From DATFWC01 sp045801465 (GTDB lineage Bacteria; Pseudomonadota; Alphaproteobacteria; Rhizobiales; Xanthobacteraceae): DNA of 32,067 bases. Numbering within the stretch: position 1 is the stretch's first letter; each line of letters begins with the position of its first letter. Of this stretch, positions 24,639-32,067 are shown piece after piece. Location of the stretch: positions 1-32,067 of the forward strand of contig JBJMSU010000206.1 of assembly GCA_045801465.1 (NCBI GenBank), written 5' to 3'. The notes beneath the pieces were generated by a model. It was not told where the DNA came from and did not search any database. It saw only the letters and a program-made list of their open reading frames with translations. Made by a program: the position numbers and the translations under genes.

Positions 24639-25775
24639 ATGCCCTTCATTCGCCGTCTCACGCTCACGAACTTTCGCAGCTATCGCGCGGCCAGCGTGCA
24701 GGCAGCAGCCGGGCTCATCGTGCTGGTCGGCCCCAATGGGGCGGGCAAGACCAACCTCATCGAGGCCATCTCCTTTCTCGGCCCCGGCCGCGGCTTGCGA
24801 CGCGCAACCCTCGACGAAGTTGCCTTCAGCGAAGGCGACGGATCGTGGGCGGTTGCCGCCGAGGTCGAGGGCGCGCTGGGGCTGGCCACGCTCGGCACGG
24901 GAATCGCGGTGCGCAACGGCAGCGAAGAGGCACTCTCGCGCAAATGCCGGATCGACCGCGAGCCGGCCGCATCCGCGGCCGCCTTTGCCGATCACCTGCG
25001 CATCGTGTGGCTCACGCCGCAAATGGATCCGCTGTTTACCGGTCCGGCCTCGGAACGCCGGCGCTTCCTCGACCGTCTGGTGCTCGCGGTCGATGCGGAG
25101 CATGGAAGCCGCGTCAACGCGCTCGAGCGGGCGCTGCGCTCGCGCAACCGCCTGCTCGAAGACTCGCGCCCCGATCCGCACTGGCTCGATGCCGTCGAGC
25201 ACGAGACGGCCGAGCTCGCGGTCGCGGTCGCTGCGGGCCGCGCCGAAACGGTGCGGCGGCTGCAGGGTGCGCTCGAAGCGCGCAAGGATCTCGCATCGCC
25301 GTTTCCGTGGGCGGACATCGCTCTCGACGGCTGGCTGGAGACGATGCTGCTCGACCATCCGGCGATCGCGGCGGAGGACCGCTATCGTGCGGTTCTTAGA
25401 GAGGGCCGCCCGCGCGATGCCGCGGCCGGACGCACGCTGGCCGGCCCGCATCTGACCGATCTGGAGGTGATGCACGGGCCGAAAGGCATCGCCGCCGCGG
25501 CAGCCTCCACCGGCGAGCAGAAGGCGCTGCTGATCGGTCTCATTCTGGCACATGCCGGGCTGATCGCGGACATGACCGGCTTTGCGCCGGTGCTGCTGCT
25601 GGACGAAGTCATTGCCCATCTCGATCCGATCCGACGGGCGGCGCTGTACGATGCGCTCGGTGGAATTGGTGCTCAGGTGTGGATGACCGGGGCCGATCCC
25701 GCAGCCTTTGGCGAGACCGCCGGACGCGCACAAGTCTTCGACGTGTCGCTCGGATCGGCGCGCCCGAGGAAATGA
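24639..25775 (+). CDS. recF: DNA replication and repair protein RecF
   Basis: SMC-like ATPase that loads RecA at single-strand gaps. The 378-residue protein begins MPFIRRLTLTNFRSY, the conserved RecF N terminus, followed by Walker A G31-P-N-G-A-G-K-T-N39. Further on are EGDGSWAVAAEVEG, DPLFTGPASERRRFLDRLV, the ABC signature A-S-T-G-E-Q-K-A-L-L-I-G-L (G replaced by T at one of the usual S-G-G-E positions) and Walker B V-L-L-L-D-E-V-I-A-H-L-D. No Shine-Dalgarno sequence precedes the ATG; that region is made of the heptamer repeat. The stop lies 15 bases before the stop of the convergent molybdenum-subunit gene. In many relatives gyrB follows directly; here it is displaced by about 4.6 kb. Confidence 0.95.
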   Translation: MPFIRRLTLTNFRSYRAASVQAAAGLIVLVGPNGAGKTNLIEAISFLGPGRGLRRATLDEVAFSEGDGSWAVAAEVEGALGLATLGTGIAVRNGSEEALSRKCRIDREPAASAAAFADHLRIVWLTPQMDPLFTGPASERRRFLDRLVLAVDAEHGSRVNALERALRSRNRLLEDSRPDPHWLDAVEHETAELAVAVAAGRAETVRRLQGALEARKDLASPFPWADIALDGWLETMLLDHPAIAAEDRYRAVLREGRPRDAAAGRTLAGPHLTDLEVMHGPKGIAAAAASTGEQKALLIGLILAHAGLIADMTGFAPVLLLDEVIAHLDPIRRAALYDALGGIGAQVWMTGADPAAFGETAGRAQVFDVSLGSARPRK

Positions 25776-25790
25776 GAACGAGCTCGCCGG

Positions 25791-28073
25791 CTACAGCAGA
25801 TTTTCGAGCCGGATCGGCAGCTGCCGGATACGCTTGCCGGTCGCATGATAGACGGCGTTGGAGATGGCGGCCGCCGTGCCGACATTGGCCAGTTCGCCGA
25901 GGCCTTTGACGCCGGCGGGATTGACGTCGCCGTCTTCCTCCGGGATCAGAATAATATCCAACTGATCGACGTCGGCATTCACCGGCACGAGGTAGTCGGC
26001 GAAGTTGTCGTTGACATACCGGGCACGTGTCTCGTCGATCTCGGTCGCCTCGTGCAGCGCCGAGCTCACTCCCCAGATCATCCCGCCCATGTACTGGCTG
26101 CGCGCCGTGCGCGGGTTCATGATCCGGCCTGCCGCAAAGGCGCCGACCATCCGCGGCACGCGAATCTCCCGCGTGCGCTCATGGATGCGCACTTCCACGA
26201 ACTCGGCGCCGAGCGCATACATCAGCTTGTCGCCGCTCGGACCTCCGGTGAGCGCGCCCCTGCCGGCATAAAGGCTCTGGATCGCCTCCGGCTTGATCCC
26301 CGGCGGCAGGAACTCGGCATATTCCTCGATCGCACCGGCGCCGAGTCGCTTGAGGATGTCGCCGAGCTTCTCTTCGCTACCGTCCCCGGCGACCGCCCGG
26401 CCGTCGGTCAATCTCAGCTCGGCGGGCGAACGCCCGGCCAGCGGTCCGTCGTTCGCGGTCGAGGCGGCGCGCAGCAGCTTGTCGCGGATCGCGTCGCATG
26501 CCTTCAGCACCGCCGAGCACGTGCTCGCGGTCGTGTTCGAACCGCCAGCAACCGGTGCCGGCGGAAGCGTGCTGTCGCCGACTTCGACGTGAACGGAAGA
26601 GAGCGGCACGCCCAGGCGTTCGGCCGCCATCTGCGCCAGCACCGTATAGACGCCATTGCCGATCTCGTGTGCGGCGGTCTGCACCCGCACTTCGCCGCTC
26701 GGCAGCAGGCGCACGCGCGCGGTCGCGGTGCCGATATGCGTCGGATAGACGGCGGTGGCGCAGCCCCAGCCGACGAGCCAATCGCCGGCCCGCATGGCGC
26801 CCACCTGCGCGTCGCGGCGCGACCAGCCGAAGGCCTGCGCCGCCGCGTCGTAGCACGGCATCAGCGAGCGGCTGGAATACGGCTTGCCCTTGATGGGATC
26901 CGTCATGGTGTCGTTGACGCGGCGCAATTCCACCGGATCCATTCCAAGCTTCACGGCGAGCTCGTCCATCGCGGTTTCGAGTGCAAAGATGTACGGCACG
27001 ACCGGCGGCGAGCGCATGAAGCCGGGCGTGTTGCGATCGGCATGCACGATGTTGACGTGGGTCTTCACGGCGCCGAAGCCGTAAAGATGCGCGCTTTCGT
27101 TGACGCCAGCCACGACATACGGATCCGGGCGCGAGGTGATCTCCCAGCCCTCATGGCTGTAGCCCACGAGCTTGCCGTCGCGTCCCGCCCCCAGGCGGAT
27201 GCGGTGGCGCGTCTCGGCGCGATACGTCGCAATCGTGAAGCCCTGATCGCGCGTCGGCACCAGCTTGACCGGACGATTGAGCTTCTTGGCGGCGAGGGCG
27301 ACCAGCGCGGTGCGCGGCGTCATCTGCCCGCGTGCGCCGAATGCCCCGCCCACATAGGGACTGATCACGCGCACGCGATCCGGCTCAATGCCGAGCTTCT
27401 GGGCGACGCTGTTCTTCAGTCCATAGACGAACTGGCTTGGCTCGTAGATCGTGAGCTGGCCGTCGGACCAGACGCAGGTGGTGGTGAACAACTCGAGCGG
27501 GTTGTGATGCTGCGTCGGCGTGCCGTATTCGGCGTCGATCGTCACTGCGGCGGAGGCGAGCGCCGCTTCGGCATCGCCTGCCTGCGGCACCTCTTTGTGC
27601 CGCTCTGAGACTTTGGTCGCGTCCTCCTCGGTGGTGCCGGCAGAGCCGAAAGTCGCGCTCGGCATCGCAGCCGCATAGCGCACGCGAACCTTGTAGGCGG
27701 CTTCGCGCGCCGCCTCGTAGGTGTCGGCCAGCACCATCGCGACGATCTGGCCGTCATGCGCGATCTCGGGGCCGAGGCTTTGCATCGACGTCGAAGCGCC
27801 GCCGCCGCCGGCACTGAATTTGATCGGCTTGAGCTCGGTCGTGTTATCCTGGGTCAGGATCTCGAGCACGCCCGGAACGGCGCGCGCCGCCGCCAAGTCG
27901 ATGCTTTCGATGCGCCCTTTGGCGATCGCGCTGGTGACCAGGAATGCATAGGCCGGATTGTTGAGCGGAAAGTCGGCGCCGAAGCGCGCCTCTCCGGTCA
28001 CCTTCAGCCGCGCTTCGTAGCGTGGCACCGGCTGGCCCATATTGGCCTTTGGTTCTGGCGCCGCGGTGGTCAT
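25791..28073 (-). CDS. Molybdenum-binding subunit of a PaoABC-type periplasmic aldehyde oxidase (xanthine dehydrogenase family)
   Basis: The 760-residue protein is the large catalytic subunit that binds the molybdopterin cytosine dinucleotide cofactor. It shows the family blocks KVTGEARFGADF, PTQHHNPLELFTT, VGGAFGARGQM, HEIGNGVYTVLAQ, APVAGGSNTTAST and, near the C terminus, G-V-K-G-L-G-E727-L-A-N-V-G with the catalytic glutamate. The substrate is probably an aldehyde or aromatic heterocycle; this cannot be read directly. The ATG overlaps the FAD-subunit stop as ATGA, so the subunits are translationally coupled. It lacks its own signal peptide and would be carried across the membrane with the Tat-signal 2Fe-2S subunit. 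No PaoD/XdhC-like maturation factor is in the window. Confidence 0.92.
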   Translation of the reverse strand: MTTAAPEPKANMGQPVPRYEARLKVTGEARFGADFPLNNPAYAFLVTSAIAKGRIESIDLAAARAVPGVLEILTQDNTTELKPIKFSAGGGGASTSMQSLGPEIAHDGQIVAMVLADTYEAAREAAYKVRVRYAAAMPSATFGSAGTTEEDATKVSERHKEVPQAGDAEAALASAAVTIDAEYGTPTQHHNPLELFTTTCVWSDGQLTIYEPSQFVYGLKNSVAQKLGIEPDRVRVISPYVGGAFGARGQMTPRTALVALAAKKLNRPVKLVPTRDQGFTIATYRAETRHRIRLGAGRDGKLVGYSHEGWEITSRPDPYVVAGVNESAHLYGFGAVKTHVNIVHADRNTPGFMRSPPVVPYIFALETAMDELAVKLGMDPVELRRVNDTMTDPIKGKPYSSRSLMPCYDAAAQAFGWSRRDAQVGAMRAGDWLVGWGCATAVYPTHIGTATARVRLLPSGEVRVQTAAHEIGNGVYTVLAQMAAERLGVPLSSVHVEVGDSTLPPAPVAGGSNTTASTCSAVLKACDAIRDKLLRAASTANDGPLAGRSPAELRLTDGRAVAGDGSEEKLGDILKRLGAGAIEEYAEFLPPGIKPEAIQSLYAGRGALTGGPSGDKLMYALGAEFVEVRIHERTREIRVPRMVGAFAAGRIMNPRTARSQYMGGMIWGVSSALHEATEIDETRARYVNDNFADYLVPVNADVDQLDIILIPEEDGDVNPAGVKGLGELANVGTAAAISNAVYHATGKRIRQLPIRLENLL

Positions 28074-29095
28074 GTCGGGAGCTCCATGGCGGCTGCTTCG
28101 CTCAAGGCGCGCATCAGCGTGCGCTGTCCGAGCGCGACCTTGAATGCATTGTGCTTGAACGTGCGCGCCTCCGCGAAAGCCGCTTCGGCAGCCGCCTGCG
28201 CGTTGGCTTCATCGAGGGCTTTGCCCCTGAGCACCCGTTCCGCGGCTTTGGCGCGCCACGGCACGGTTGCGACCCCGCCGAGCGCGATCCGCACATCGCG
28301 CACGATATTTCCGGCAAGATCGAGGGCGACCGCCGCCGAAGCGAGGGCGAACTCGTAGGATTGGCGATCGCGAATCTTCAGATAGAGCGAACGCCGCGTC
28401 CACGGCGCTGCAGGAACCAGGAACGAGGCGATCATTTCGCCCGGCGCGAGCCGCGTTTCGACCTCGGGAGCATCGCCAGGCTGGCGATGCAGCGCGGCGA
28501 ACTCGAGCGTGCGCCGGTCATTGGGACCGAGGATCTCCATGCTGGCGTCAAGCGCAATCAGCGCCTGAGCAAAGTCTCCCGGATAGGTCGCGATGCAGCG
28601 ATCGCTGACGCCGAGCACCGCGTGGCTGCGATTGTAGCCATCGATCGCCGCACAGCCCGAGCCTGGATTGCGCTTGTTGCACTCCGCGTAGGACGTATCG
28701 CGAAAATACGGGCAGCGGGTCCGCTGCAGCACGTTGCCGCCGAGCGCCGCCATGTTGCGGAGCTGCTGGCTTGCGGCGAGCTGCAGCGATTGCGCGATCA
28801 CCGGGTAGTCGCGCTTGACCATGGGGTGCTCGGCGGCATCCGCCATGCGCGCCATCGCGCCGAGCTTGAGCCCGTTATGGCCGGCCTCGATCTGCCCTAA
28901 CGACGTGTGGTCGAGCGCATTGATATCGATCAGCTTCTCCGGCCGCATTACGTCGAGCTTCATCAGATCGACGAGCGTCGTGCCGCCGGCGATGTACTGC
29001 ACCGGACTGGCGAGGGCATCGGCGCCACGCACCTGCCCGAAGGCTGCGACGGCGGCGCTCGGCGTATCGGCACGTTGATAAGTAAAGGGACGCAT
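28070..29095 (-). CDS. FAD/[4Fe-4S] subunit of PaoABC-type aldehyde oxidase
   Basis: The 341-residue protein has the CO-dehydrogenase-flavoprotein pattern: YIAGGTTLVDLMKLDV (FAD pyrophosphate), then LAASQQLRNMAALGGNVLQRTRC, DFAQALIALDA, and a C-terminal domain from about 225 (SYEFALASAAVAL). Between residues 128 and 167 it carries four cysteines, C128, C139, C148 and C167, in a loop absent from ordinary xanthine dehydrogenase medium subunits. In E. coli PaoB a similar loop binds an extra [4Fe-4S] cluster, so the same is inferred here. The gene starts 3 bases after the 2Fe-2S gene and overlaps the molybdenum-subunit gene by four bases. The subunit passes electrons from the iron-sulfur centres to an acceptor. 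Confidence 0.92.
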   Translation of the reverse strand: MRPFTYQRADTPSAAVAAFGQVRGADALASPVQYIAGGTTLVDLMKLDVMRPEKLIDINALDHTSLGQIEAGHNGLKLGAMARMADAAEHPMVKRDYPVIAQSLQLAASQQLRNMAALGGNVLQRTRCPYFRDTSYAECNKRNPGSGCAAIDGYNRSHAVLGVSDRCIATYPGDFAQALIALDASMEILGPNDRRTLEFAALHRQPGDAPEVETRLAPGEMIASFLVPAAPWTRRSLYLKIRDRQSYEFALASAAVALDLAGNIVRDVRIALGGVATVPWRAKAAERVLRGKALDEANAQAAAEAAFAEARTFKHNAFKVALGQRTLMRALSEAAAMELPT

Positions 29096-29098
29096 CGC

Positions 29099-29743
29099 CT
29101 ACTCCGCCCTTGCGGTTCGCATCTTGCTCTTGGCCTGACTGATGGCCGCGACAATGTTGGGATAGGCGGCGCAACGGCACAGGTTGCCGCTCATGTATTC
29201 GCGGACATCGGCATCAGTTGCCGCATGGCCTTCATGCACGCAGGCAATCGCCGACATGATCTGACCGGGCGTGCAGTAGCCGCACTGGAAGGCATCGTGG
29301 TCGACGAACGCCTGCTGCATCGGATGGAGCGCGCCGTCGAGGGCGGCGAGACCTTCGATCGTGGTCACGGCGCGGCCTTCGACGCTCGCCGCCAGGGTCA
29401 GACAGGAGAGCACGCGGCGGCCGTCCACGAGCACCGTGCAGGCGCCGCATTGGCCATGATCGCAGCCCTTTTTGGCACCGGTGAGCCCGAGATGCTCGCG
29501 CAATGCATCGAGCAGGGTCGTGCGCATATCGAGCGCGACCCGGTGATCGCGACCGTTGACCTTCAGGCTCACGGGGGCGGGATCACGCGGATCCCACGCG
29601 GCCGGCAGCGGCGCCGCCTCGGCCCCGACGGCGCGGGCGACCAATGGCGCTGCTGCGGATGATGTGGCCACGGTCAAGAAGTTTCTTCGACTGTAACCGG
29701 GCGCAAGCTCGCTCACGCCCGCGCGATTGGGTTCGCGGCTCAT
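29099..29743 (-). CDS. Tat-exported [2Fe-2S] subunit of PaoABC-type aldehyde oxidase
   Basis: The 214-residue protein has a twin-arginine signal (S18-R-R-N-F-L23, then a hydrophobic run ending AVGAEA), so the folded complex is exported to the periplasm. The mature part holds two [2Fe-2S] sites: C94-x4-C99-x2-C102 with C114 (ferredoxin-like), and C154-G-Y-C157 with C189-R-C191 (helical domain). The start is the ATG at 29743, with GGAG 8 bases upstream; an in-frame ATG at 29794 is rejected as it would bury the Tat motif. First gene of a three-gene operon 2Fe-2S, FAD, Mo. Its promoter should lie in 29744-29991, which contains a tandem 17-base repeat. Confidence 0.93.
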   Translation of the reverse strand: MSREPNRAGVSELAPGYSRRNFLTVATSSAAAPLVARAVGAEAAPLPAAWDPRDPAPVSLKVNGRDHRVALDMRTTLLDALREHLGLTGAKKGCDHGQCGACTVLVDGRRVLSCLTLAASVEGRAVTTIEGLAALDGALHPMQQAFVDHDAFQCGYCTPGQIMSAIACVHEGHAATDADVREYMSGNLCRCAAYPNIVAAISQAKSKMRTARAE

Positions 29744-29818
29744 CGGATGCTCCAGCGTGAATGACAGGAAGCCGCGTCTCCAGGCGCGCCTCACCGTTCC
29801 GTTAGGTCAACAGCCGCG

Positions 29819-29852
29819 AAATCAGGATGGTTCCTAAATCAGGATGGTTCCT
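29819..29852. repeat. Perfect tandem 17-base repeat in the divergent promoter region
   Basis: AAATCAGGATGGTTCCT occurs twice head to tail (29819-29835 and 29836-29852). Each unit contains the small dyad AGGA-TGGT-TCCT. It lies 76 bases upstream of the aldehyde oxidase operon and 140 bases upstream of the small plus-strand ORF. Two dyads 17 bases apart could be paired operators, or this may be a recent tandem duplication. Confidence 0.6.
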
Positions 29853-29991
29853 GATGAAGAAGCGACATAACGGCGGGCCCACCATATGCGGCTCGAACCC
29901 GCGCTGGATGCGTTCAGCTTCGTGGCGGAACTAAGCTCTGGGTCGGGCTCTTAACAATTGAGGGCTTCCACGTTCGGCTGGGAGTGAGAGG

Positions 29992-30222
29992 ATGCAGGCA
30001 AGCAGCCCCCTACCGGAAAACATCGTTCGAAAACTCGAGAGCGCCATCGATCGTCTCAACGACGATTTCGAACGGGTGGAATTCTGGGCCGCCGCCTTGA
30101 ACGCGTTTCTGCAGCCGGTGCCGAGCTATGAGGCGCCCCACGGGGAATTCCTGTTGGGTCACAAAGAGAGCTCCGAGACAGGCGCCACGGAGCCGCGCCA
30201 GCGTCGATCCGCACACTCCTGA
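29992..30222 (+). CDS. Small hypothetical protein, 76 residues
   Basis: A short gene with a good ribosome binding site (GGGAGTGAGAGG directly before the ATG). The product has an amphipathic helix (ENIVRKLESAIDRLNDDF, about residues 9-26), the segment ERVEFWAAALNAFLQPVPSYE (split here by position, 27-47) and a polar, probably disordered tail ending in RQRRSAHS. No signal peptide or membrane segment is seen. It lies between the aldehyde oxidase operon and gyrB and reads in the gyrB direction. I do not recognise a named family. The ribosome binding site and the balanced composition of the first 45 residues argue that it is real. Confidence 0.5.
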   Translation: MQASSPLPENIVRKLESAIDRLNDDFERVEFWAAALNAFLQPVPSYEAPHGEFLLGHKESSETGATEPRQRRSAHS

Positions 30223-30271
30223 ACCGGGTTCCGCCAGGCCCGTTTTGAGCCTCCGCACAAGCTCCCGATTC

Positions 30272-30287
30272 GGCCGTCGAGACGGCC
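30272..30287 (+). repeat. Perfect hairpin between the small ORF and gyrB
   Basis: GGCCGTC and GACGGCC arms around a GA loop, 50 bases after the small ORF and 121 bases before gyrB. An AT-rich stretch (GTAAAATTAATGG) follows about 10 bases later. It may be a terminator for the small ORF or part of the gyrB control region. Confidence 0.4.
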
Positions 30288-30408
30288 AGATAACGCGAGT
30301 AAAATTAATGGTTTAGACCCCTTCACTTTGCGCTGTACGAACCCCATTTTTCATGCGACACCAGTCCGTCATCAATCGCATTTTCCGCAGTGATTCGCCG
30401 GGTCCCGA

Positions 30409-32067
30409 ATGGCCGAAGCCATCCGCCAAAAAGCCACGCAAAACACGCCTTCCGAATACGACGCCGGGTCGATCAAGGTCCTCAAGGGCCTCGATGCGGT
30501 GCGCAAGCGGCCGGGCATGTATATCGGCGATACCGACGACGGCTCCGGCCTCCACCACATGGTCTACGAGGTCGTCGACAATGCGATCGACGAAGCGCTC
30601 GCCGGCTTCGCTAAAGAAGTGGTGGTCACGCTGAACCCCGACGGCTCGTGCACGGTGCGCGACGACGGACGCGGTATTCCGACCGACATTCATCAGGGTG
30701 AAGGGGTGTCGGCGGCCGAGGTCATCATGACGCAGCTGCACGCCGGGGGAAAATTCGACCAGAACTCCTACAAGGTTTCGGGCGGCCTGCACGGCGTCGG
30801 AGTCTCGGTGGTCAATGCGCTGTCGAGCTGGCTCAAGCTCACCATCTGGCGCGACGGCAAGGAACACTTCATGGAGTTCCGCGACGGCGAGCCGGTGGCG
30901 CCGCTGTCCGTCGTCGGCGGGGCCTACGACAAGGTCGGCACGCAGGTGACGTTCCTGCCCAGCCGCAGAACCTTCACCATGACGGAGTTCGACTTCGCCA
31001 CGCTGGAGCACCGGCTGCGCGAGCTCGCATTCCTCAATTCCGGCGTGCATATCGTGTTGAGCGACCAGCGCCACGCGGTCGAGAAGCGCGAGGAAATGCG
31101 GTACGAAGGCGGCGTCGAGGCATTCGTGCGCTATCTCGATCGCAACAAGGCGCCGCTCGTTCCGAATCCGATCATCATCAAAGCCGAGCGCGACGGCATC
31201 GGCGTCGAGGCCGCCCTGTGGTGGAACGACGGCTACCACGAGACCGTGCTCGCCTTCACCAACAACATCCCGCAGCGCGACGGCGGCACCCATCTGGCCG
31301 GGTTCCGCGGCGCGCTCACGCGCCAGGTCACCGGCTATGCCGATACCATGGCGCGGCGGGAGAAGATCACGCTGACCGGCGACGATTGCCGCGAAGGCCT
31401 TACCGCCGTCCTCTCCGTCAAGGTGCCCGACCCGAAGTTCTCCTCGCAAACCAAGGACAAGCTCGTCTCCTCCGAGGTGCGCCCGGTTGTCGAGGGCGTG
31501 CTGAACGATGCCCTGCAGGCTTGGTTCGAGGAGCACCCGAGCGAGGCGAAAGTGATCGTCGGTAAGGTGGTGGAGGCGGCCGCCGCGCGCGAGGCCGCCC
31601 GCAAGGCGCGCGAGCTTACCCGCCGCAAAGGCGCGCTCGACATCGCCTCGCTGCCGGGCAAGCTCGCCGATTGCCAGGAGCGCGATCCGGCCAAGTCCGA
31701 GCTGTTCATCGTCGAGGGCGATTCCGCCGGCGGCTCGGCCAAGCAGGGACGCAACCGCGAGTTCCAGGCGGTGCTGCCGCTGCGCGGCAAGATCCTCAAC
31801 GTCGAGCGCGCGCGCTTCGACAAGATGCTGGGGAGCCAGGAGATCGGCACGCTGATCACCGCGCTCGGCACTGGCATCGGGCGCGAGGACTTCGACCTCG
31901 CGAAGCTGCGCTACCACAAGATCATCATCATGACAGACGCGGATGTCGACGGCTCGCACATCCGCACGTTGCTGCTCACGTTTTTCTACCGGCAGATGCC
32001 CGACCTCGTGAAGAAAGGGCACGTCTATATTGCGTGCCCGCCGCTCTATCTCATCAAGCGCAAGAAG
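30409..32067 (+). CDS. gyrB: DNA gyrase subunit B, truncated by window edge
   Basis: ATPase subunit of the type II topoisomerase that introduces negative supercoils. The first 553 codons are present, open to the last base; the full protein is about 800 residues. The GHKL ATPase domain shows E54-V-V-D-N-A-I-D-E-A-L, D-D-G-R-G-I-P and the ATP lid G-G-L-H-G-V-G. The transducer domain follows (about 220-400), with Q-T-K-D-K-L near 347-352. The TOPRIM domain has E436-G-D-S-A-G-G-S-A and D510-A-D512-V-D-G-S-H-I. The ATG at 30409 gives a 21-residue lead before S-I-K-V-L-K-G-L-D-A-V-R, usual for Alphaproteobacteria; only a weak GGG precedes it. Missing here are the end of TOPRIM and the C-terminal tail. 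Confidence 0.97.
   Translation, partial: MAEAIRQKATQNTPSEYDAGSIKVLKGLDAVRKRPGMYIGDTDDGSGLHHMVYEVVDNAIDEALAGFAKEVVVTLNPDGSCTVRDDGRGIPTDIHQGEGVSAAEVIMTQLHAGGKFDQNSYKVSGGLHGVGVSVVNALSSWLKLTIWRDGKEHFMEFRDGEPVAPLSVVGGAYDKVGTQVTFLPSRRTFTMTEFDFATLEHRLRELAFLNSGVHIVLSDQRHAVEKREEMRYEGGVEAFVRYLDRNKAPLVPNPIIIKAERDGIGVEAALWWNDGYHETVLAFTNNIPQRDGGTHLAGFRGALTRQVTGYADTMARREKITLTGDDCREGLTAVLSVKVPDPKFSSQTKDKLVSSEVRPVVEGVLNDALQAWFEEHPSEAKVIVGKVVEAAAAREAARKARELTRRKGALDIASLPGKLADCQERDPAKSELFIVEGDSAGGSAKQGRNREFQAVLPLRGKILNVERARFDKMLGSQEIGTLITALGTGIGREDFDLAKLRYHKIIIMTDADVDGSHIRTLLLTFFYRQMPDLVKKGHVYIACPPLYLIKRKK

Noticed and set aside
29860..29950. tRNA-like T-loop (GGGTTCGAGCC on the minus strand)
   Set aside because: No matching acceptor stem, D arm or anticodon arm can be laid out around it.
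30313..32022. 569-residue minus-strand open frame opposite gyrB
   Set aside because: Shadow of gyrB, which is intact and recognised along its whole visible length.

Overview
The window reads as chromosomal DNA of a GC-rich alphaproteobacterium of the order Hyphomicrobiales (Bradyrhizobium/Xanthobacteraceae-like). The reasons are the rpsT-dnaA-dnaN-recF-gyrB neighbourhood, the engB-argB-nucleotidase-dapD block, CTATAA-type promoters, GANTC clustering, and short palindromic repeats of the kind scattered through these genomes. The taxon is inferred; no rRNA or tRNA gene was found.

Left part (1-6.3 kb): a minus-strand run of housekeeping genes. A short MetE-like protein leads into engB (ribosome-assembly GTPase), argB (arginine), a secreted tandem-DUF1036 protein, a pyrimidine 5'-nucleotidase and dapD (lysine/peptidoglycan precursor). 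A HupE/UreJ-type metal permease sits in the opposite orientation between the nucleotidase and dapD. A partial HicB-like/DUF1902 gene lies at the left edge. An extradiol ring-cleavage dioxygenase homologue is divergent from the MetE-like gene.

Accessory part (7.4-16.6 kb, minus strand): a periplasmic substrate-binding protein, then hydantoinase A, hydantoinase B and two M24/creatinase-fold proteins. The middle genes are joined by ATGA overlaps. Both M24 proteins have lost most or all of the family's metal ligands, so this looks like a catabolic cluster for a cyclic amide, ureido or guanidino compound of unknown identity. Two palindromic repeats flank it, and one supplies the C-terminal codons of the last gene. 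A membrane-anchored hypothetical protein and an MFS permease follow.

Right part (16.9-32 kb): maeB and a DapA-superfamily aldolase/lyase, then rpsT with a clear promoter and a perfect leader palindrome. Next come a 980-base non-coding region with clustered GANTC sites, then dnaA, dnaN and recF, and finally gyrB, cut by the right edge. Between recF and gyrB, on the opposite strand, lies a three-gene periplasmic aldehyde-oxidase operon of PaoABC type (Tat-exported 2Fe-2S, FAD/4Fe-4S and molybdenum subunits), plus a small ORF. Several structured or repeated elements lie in the gaps of the replication cluster.

The best candidate for undescribed biology is the hyuA-hyuB-M24-M24 cluster, with its apparently metal-free, possibly heteromeric creatinase-fold pair.
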